Shown: piece after piece, positions 62,314 through 64,000 of the stretch | How positions within the stretch are numbered: the stretch's first letter is position 1 | Layout of the letters: each line of letters starts with the position of its first letter | NCBI RefSeq assembly: GCF_030272695.1 | Contig: NZ_JARFYN010000006.1 | Coordinates: 140,380 to 204,379 of the forward strand | Length of the DNA stretch: 64,000 nucleotides | Reading direction: 5' to 3' | Origin: Martinezella calliandrae | Lineage (GTDB): Bacteria; Pseudomonadota; Alphaproteobacteria; Rhizobiales; Rhizobiaceae | Program-made: the position numbers and the translations under genes | Notes under the pieces: generated by a model | Databases searched by the model: none | Seen by the model: the letters and a program-made list of their open reading frames with translations, nothing else | Told to the model about the DNA's origin: nothing

Positions 62314-63309
62314 TCAGCTCGTTTTGCGGATCGGTTCGCTTGCTTGTTTGCGAGCGGAAGCCGCTCTGGCAGCCTGTTCTTCCTTGGCGAGCAACTCCTT
62401 CGGCTTCTTCCCGATGATCTGCTTGCGTCCTTTGCTCGAGAAGGGCTGCACGAGCTGGGCAAGGAAGCCCTTGGCGACCTTGCCGCTGATACCGATGTCG
62501 GTGGAGGAGGGGCGGGGTGGGTTGTAGTAGGTGCCGAGGACCTGGTCCCAGATCACGAGGTTTTCGCCGTAATTGGTGTTGCCTTCGGCAAGCAGCTTCG
62601 AGTGATGCCAGCGATGCAGGCGCGGTGTGGAAAGGAACCAGTCGAGCGGGCCGGTGCGCACATCGATGTTGCAATGGGTGAGGAGGCCGATAAAGGCCGT
62701 CACTGCACCGATCCACAGAAAGACCGGCAGCGGCGCGCCCAAAAGATAGAGCGGGATCTGGCCAAGCGCGATCTTGAACAGCGAATCGATGATATGGAAA
62801 CGCCCGGTGTTGATGACCCACAACCGCTCGACACTGTGATGCAAGGCATGGAAACGCCAAAGCGACAGATATTCGTGCGCAAGACGATGGGCGACATAGA
62901 GGCCGAATTCGGCGATGACCAATCCAAGCACGACCTGCAAAGCCATCGGCCATTGCTCCGGCCAGATATGTGCCTGATGGCTCAGGAAAGGTTGCGCTAC
63001 GGTTGCCACCGCCATCGGAAATGATGTGCCGATGGCCGCTGCGATCTGCACGCTCCCTTTGCTTAAAAGCGTGTGCGCGACATTGCTGAACGTCTCGCCG
63101 TCGCGTTCCAGCCAGGTCTCCTCGTAGGGCATCAGCCGCTCGAAGAGCGCAATCGTCGCCACGATCGAGAGATAGACGACATTGAACCACAGGAGCGGCA
63201 TATGCGACTGAAACGCAAAATAGGCGCCGGTCAGCCCGGTGCAAAAGATGGCTGGCCACAGTAAGGATGAAACAGCAGCGTAGAGACGCGAACTGTTTTG
63301 AAATGTCAT
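62314..63309 (-). CDS. Sterol desaturase/fatty acid hydroxylase family membrane protein
   Basis: This is a 331-residue membrane enzyme with about five helices and the diiron His boxes HRLAHE (about 141-146), HALHHS (154-159) and LHRWHHS (about 231-237). The family hydroxylates or desaturates sterols, carotenoids or fatty acyl chains using O2. The C-terminal tail is basic. It is first of the operon with the VOC gene. The substrate is not known; lipid seems likely from the neighbourhood. Confidence 0.88.
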   Translation of the reverse strand: MTFQNSSRLYAAVSSLLWPAIFCTGLTGAYFAFQSHMPLLWFNVVYLSIVATIALFERLMPYEETWLERDGETFSNVAHTLLSKGSVQIAAAIGTSFPMAVATVAQPFLSHQAHIWPEQWPMALQVVLGLVIAEFGLYVAHRLAHEYLSLWRFHALHHSVERLWVINTGRFHIIDSLFKIALGQIPLYLLGAPLPVFLWIGAVTAFIGLLTHCNIDVRTGPLDWFLSTPRLHRWHHSKLLAEGNTNYGENLVIWDQVLGTYYNPPRPSSTDIGISGKVAKGFLAQLVQPFSSKGRKQIIGKKPKELLAKEEQAARAASARKQASEPIRKTS

Positions 63310-63862
63310 GCCATTGTCCTCGAAGTCTGGTCAATCGGTTGGGGTGGCGCGCAATATGCGGGATATGTACCGCGATGATTGTGGGCGAGGAAGCGAAATC
63401 TTGAGTTCAGAGAGAAGTGTTTGCATTTCTTTATGCAGGTGCACTTAAGTATATGGCAACAGTTTGGTCTTTGCCGAGGGTGATGGGCCGGTGGATACAG
63501 CGTTGACAGACAGCCATGAAGGGTGCCGCCGTTTGCGGGCAAGAAAATCAAGTGTCGCAAGCGTCTGAACATTGGCTTGTGAACCATCGTGTCGATGCGG
63601 TCCTGCCGGGCTATCTGATGGTTGGCTCCAAGGTGGGCGCAAATGCGCTGCATGATCTCTCCGCCGACCTTTTGGCACCACTCGGGCCCATTCTTGCCAC
63701 GATACAACAAGAGATAGAGAGACTGCTTCGTCCCAAGCGCGTCTATATCGGTCGCAATGGCATTCGCCGGGATATCCGATCCATTTCCCTGTGATGCCGA
63801 TATATGATTGGGTTAGAACAGTTCGCTTGCAATCTTGGTGAATCTATGTATATCCCTCCAAA
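63310..63862. other. 553-base region between the desaturase gene and the IS607-type gene
   Basis: The left part should hold the minus-strand promoter of the desaturase operon. A 92-codon plus-strand frame (63516-63794) has no recognisable content and no clear ribosome site. The stretch from about 63790 to 63862 lies before the transposase start and may include the left end of the element; IS607 elements have no terminal inverted repeats, so no boundary can be fixed by eye. Confidence 0.4.
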
Positions 63863-64000
63863 ATGGGGAGATTTGTGAGCATAGGCGAAGCGGCGGAAGT
63901 CTTGGGCGTGTCGATCACGACATTGCGCCGATGGGAAGCTGAAGGCCGTCTGGTGGCTGAACATACGCCGGGTGGTCATCGCCGTTACGATCTTGCCAAG
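63863..64000 (+). mobile_element. tnpA: IS607-family transposase TnpA (serine recombinase), N-terminal fragment at window edge
   Basis: The last 46 codons read MGRFVSIGEAAEVLGVSITT, then LRRWEAEGRLVAEHTPGG-HRRYDLAK. This is the MerR-like HTH that begins IS607-type serine transposases. GTG at 63875 is an alternative start. The catalytic resolvase domain and any partner tnpB gene lie beyond the window. A chromosomal MerR-type regulator is the less likely alternative. Confidence 0.75.

Noticed and set aside
63516..63794. 92-codon plus-strand frame before the IS607-type gene
   Set aside because: No clear ribosome site, no domain, and an overlapping minus-strand frame of similar quality.
1..64000. 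tRNA, rRNA, CRISPR arrays, prophage or replication origin
   Set aside because: Looked for by eye; no cloverleaf, array of spaced repeats, phage genes or repABC-like genes were seen.

Overview
The window looks like about 64 kb of chromosome, or a chromosome-like replicon, from an alphaproteobacterium of the Rhizobium/Agrobacterium group. The evidence is gene content: a PhyR-NepR-EcfG general stress module, hmuPSTUV haem uptake, thuA/thuB sugar genes, a rhizobial-style urease cluster with extra genes inside it, and a reductive pyrimidine pathway under a RutR-like regulator. Species was not determined. I saw no rRNA, tRNA, CRISPR array or prophage. The only mobile-element signal is the start of an IS607-type transposase gene cut by the right edge.

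Layout. 1-3.7 kb: end of a branched-chain amino acid ABC transporter operon (livM', livG, livF, a small membrane protein, binding protein) closed by a terminator. 3.8-4.8 kb: D-2-hydroxyacid dehydrogenase. 5-12.5 kb: urease genes ureD-A-B, a LprI-like gene, a sialyltransferase-like gene and ureC, then a terminator and a diguanylate cyclase, then ureE-F-G. 12.5-17 kb (minus): RND efflux pump and its adaptor. 17.4-28.7 kb: NitT/TauT-type ABC transporter, cupin, dihydropyrimidinase, ureidopropionase-like hydrolase, RutR-like regulator and preA/preT, which together form a pyrimidine degradation island with RutR-like operators.

29.2-33.2 kb: HWE histidine kinase, phyR, nepR and ecfG, then two small stress-type membrane proteins. 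Four GGAAC-N16/17-CGTT-like EcfG promoters tie these units together. 33.2-40.4 kb: haem and iron uptake (hmuV, hmuU, hmuT, hmuS, hmuP) divergent from a periplasmic protein and tonB, then a DUF2325 gene, a small gene and an IsdG/HmuQ-like monooxygenase; two TGA-N9-TCA (RirA/IRO-like) boxes lie in the two promoter regions. 40.4-41.5 kb: a long palindromic element, a DUF423 protein and a truncated haemoglobin.

41.6-52.3 kb: a LacI-controlled sugar region (two Gfo/Idh/MocA oxidoreductases, a TIM-barrel protein, a CUT1 sugar ABC transporter, an interposed TetR/SMR efflux pair, and a thuA gene broken by a one-base frameshift). 52.6-54.7 kb: LuxR-type regulator and methyltransferase. 54.76-56.6 kb: a fluoride module with a well-matching crcB-motif riboswitch, a short leader ORF, a CLC-F-type antiporter and a 32-codon relic that looks like the N terminus of CrcB. 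56.9-63.3 kb: a lipid-flavoured neighbourhood with an LpxO/OlsC-like hydroxylase, a 1107-residue protein fusing 2-oxoacid dehydrogenase E1 alpha, E1 beta, a lipoyl domain and a KAS III ketosynthase, a VOC protein and a sterol-desaturase-family hydroxylase.

The most unusual items are the E1-lipoyl-KAS III fusion, the sialyltransferase-like protein in the urease cluster, the fluoride riboswitch with its coupled leader ORF and crcB relic, and the compact EcfG regulon whose promoters can be read directly.
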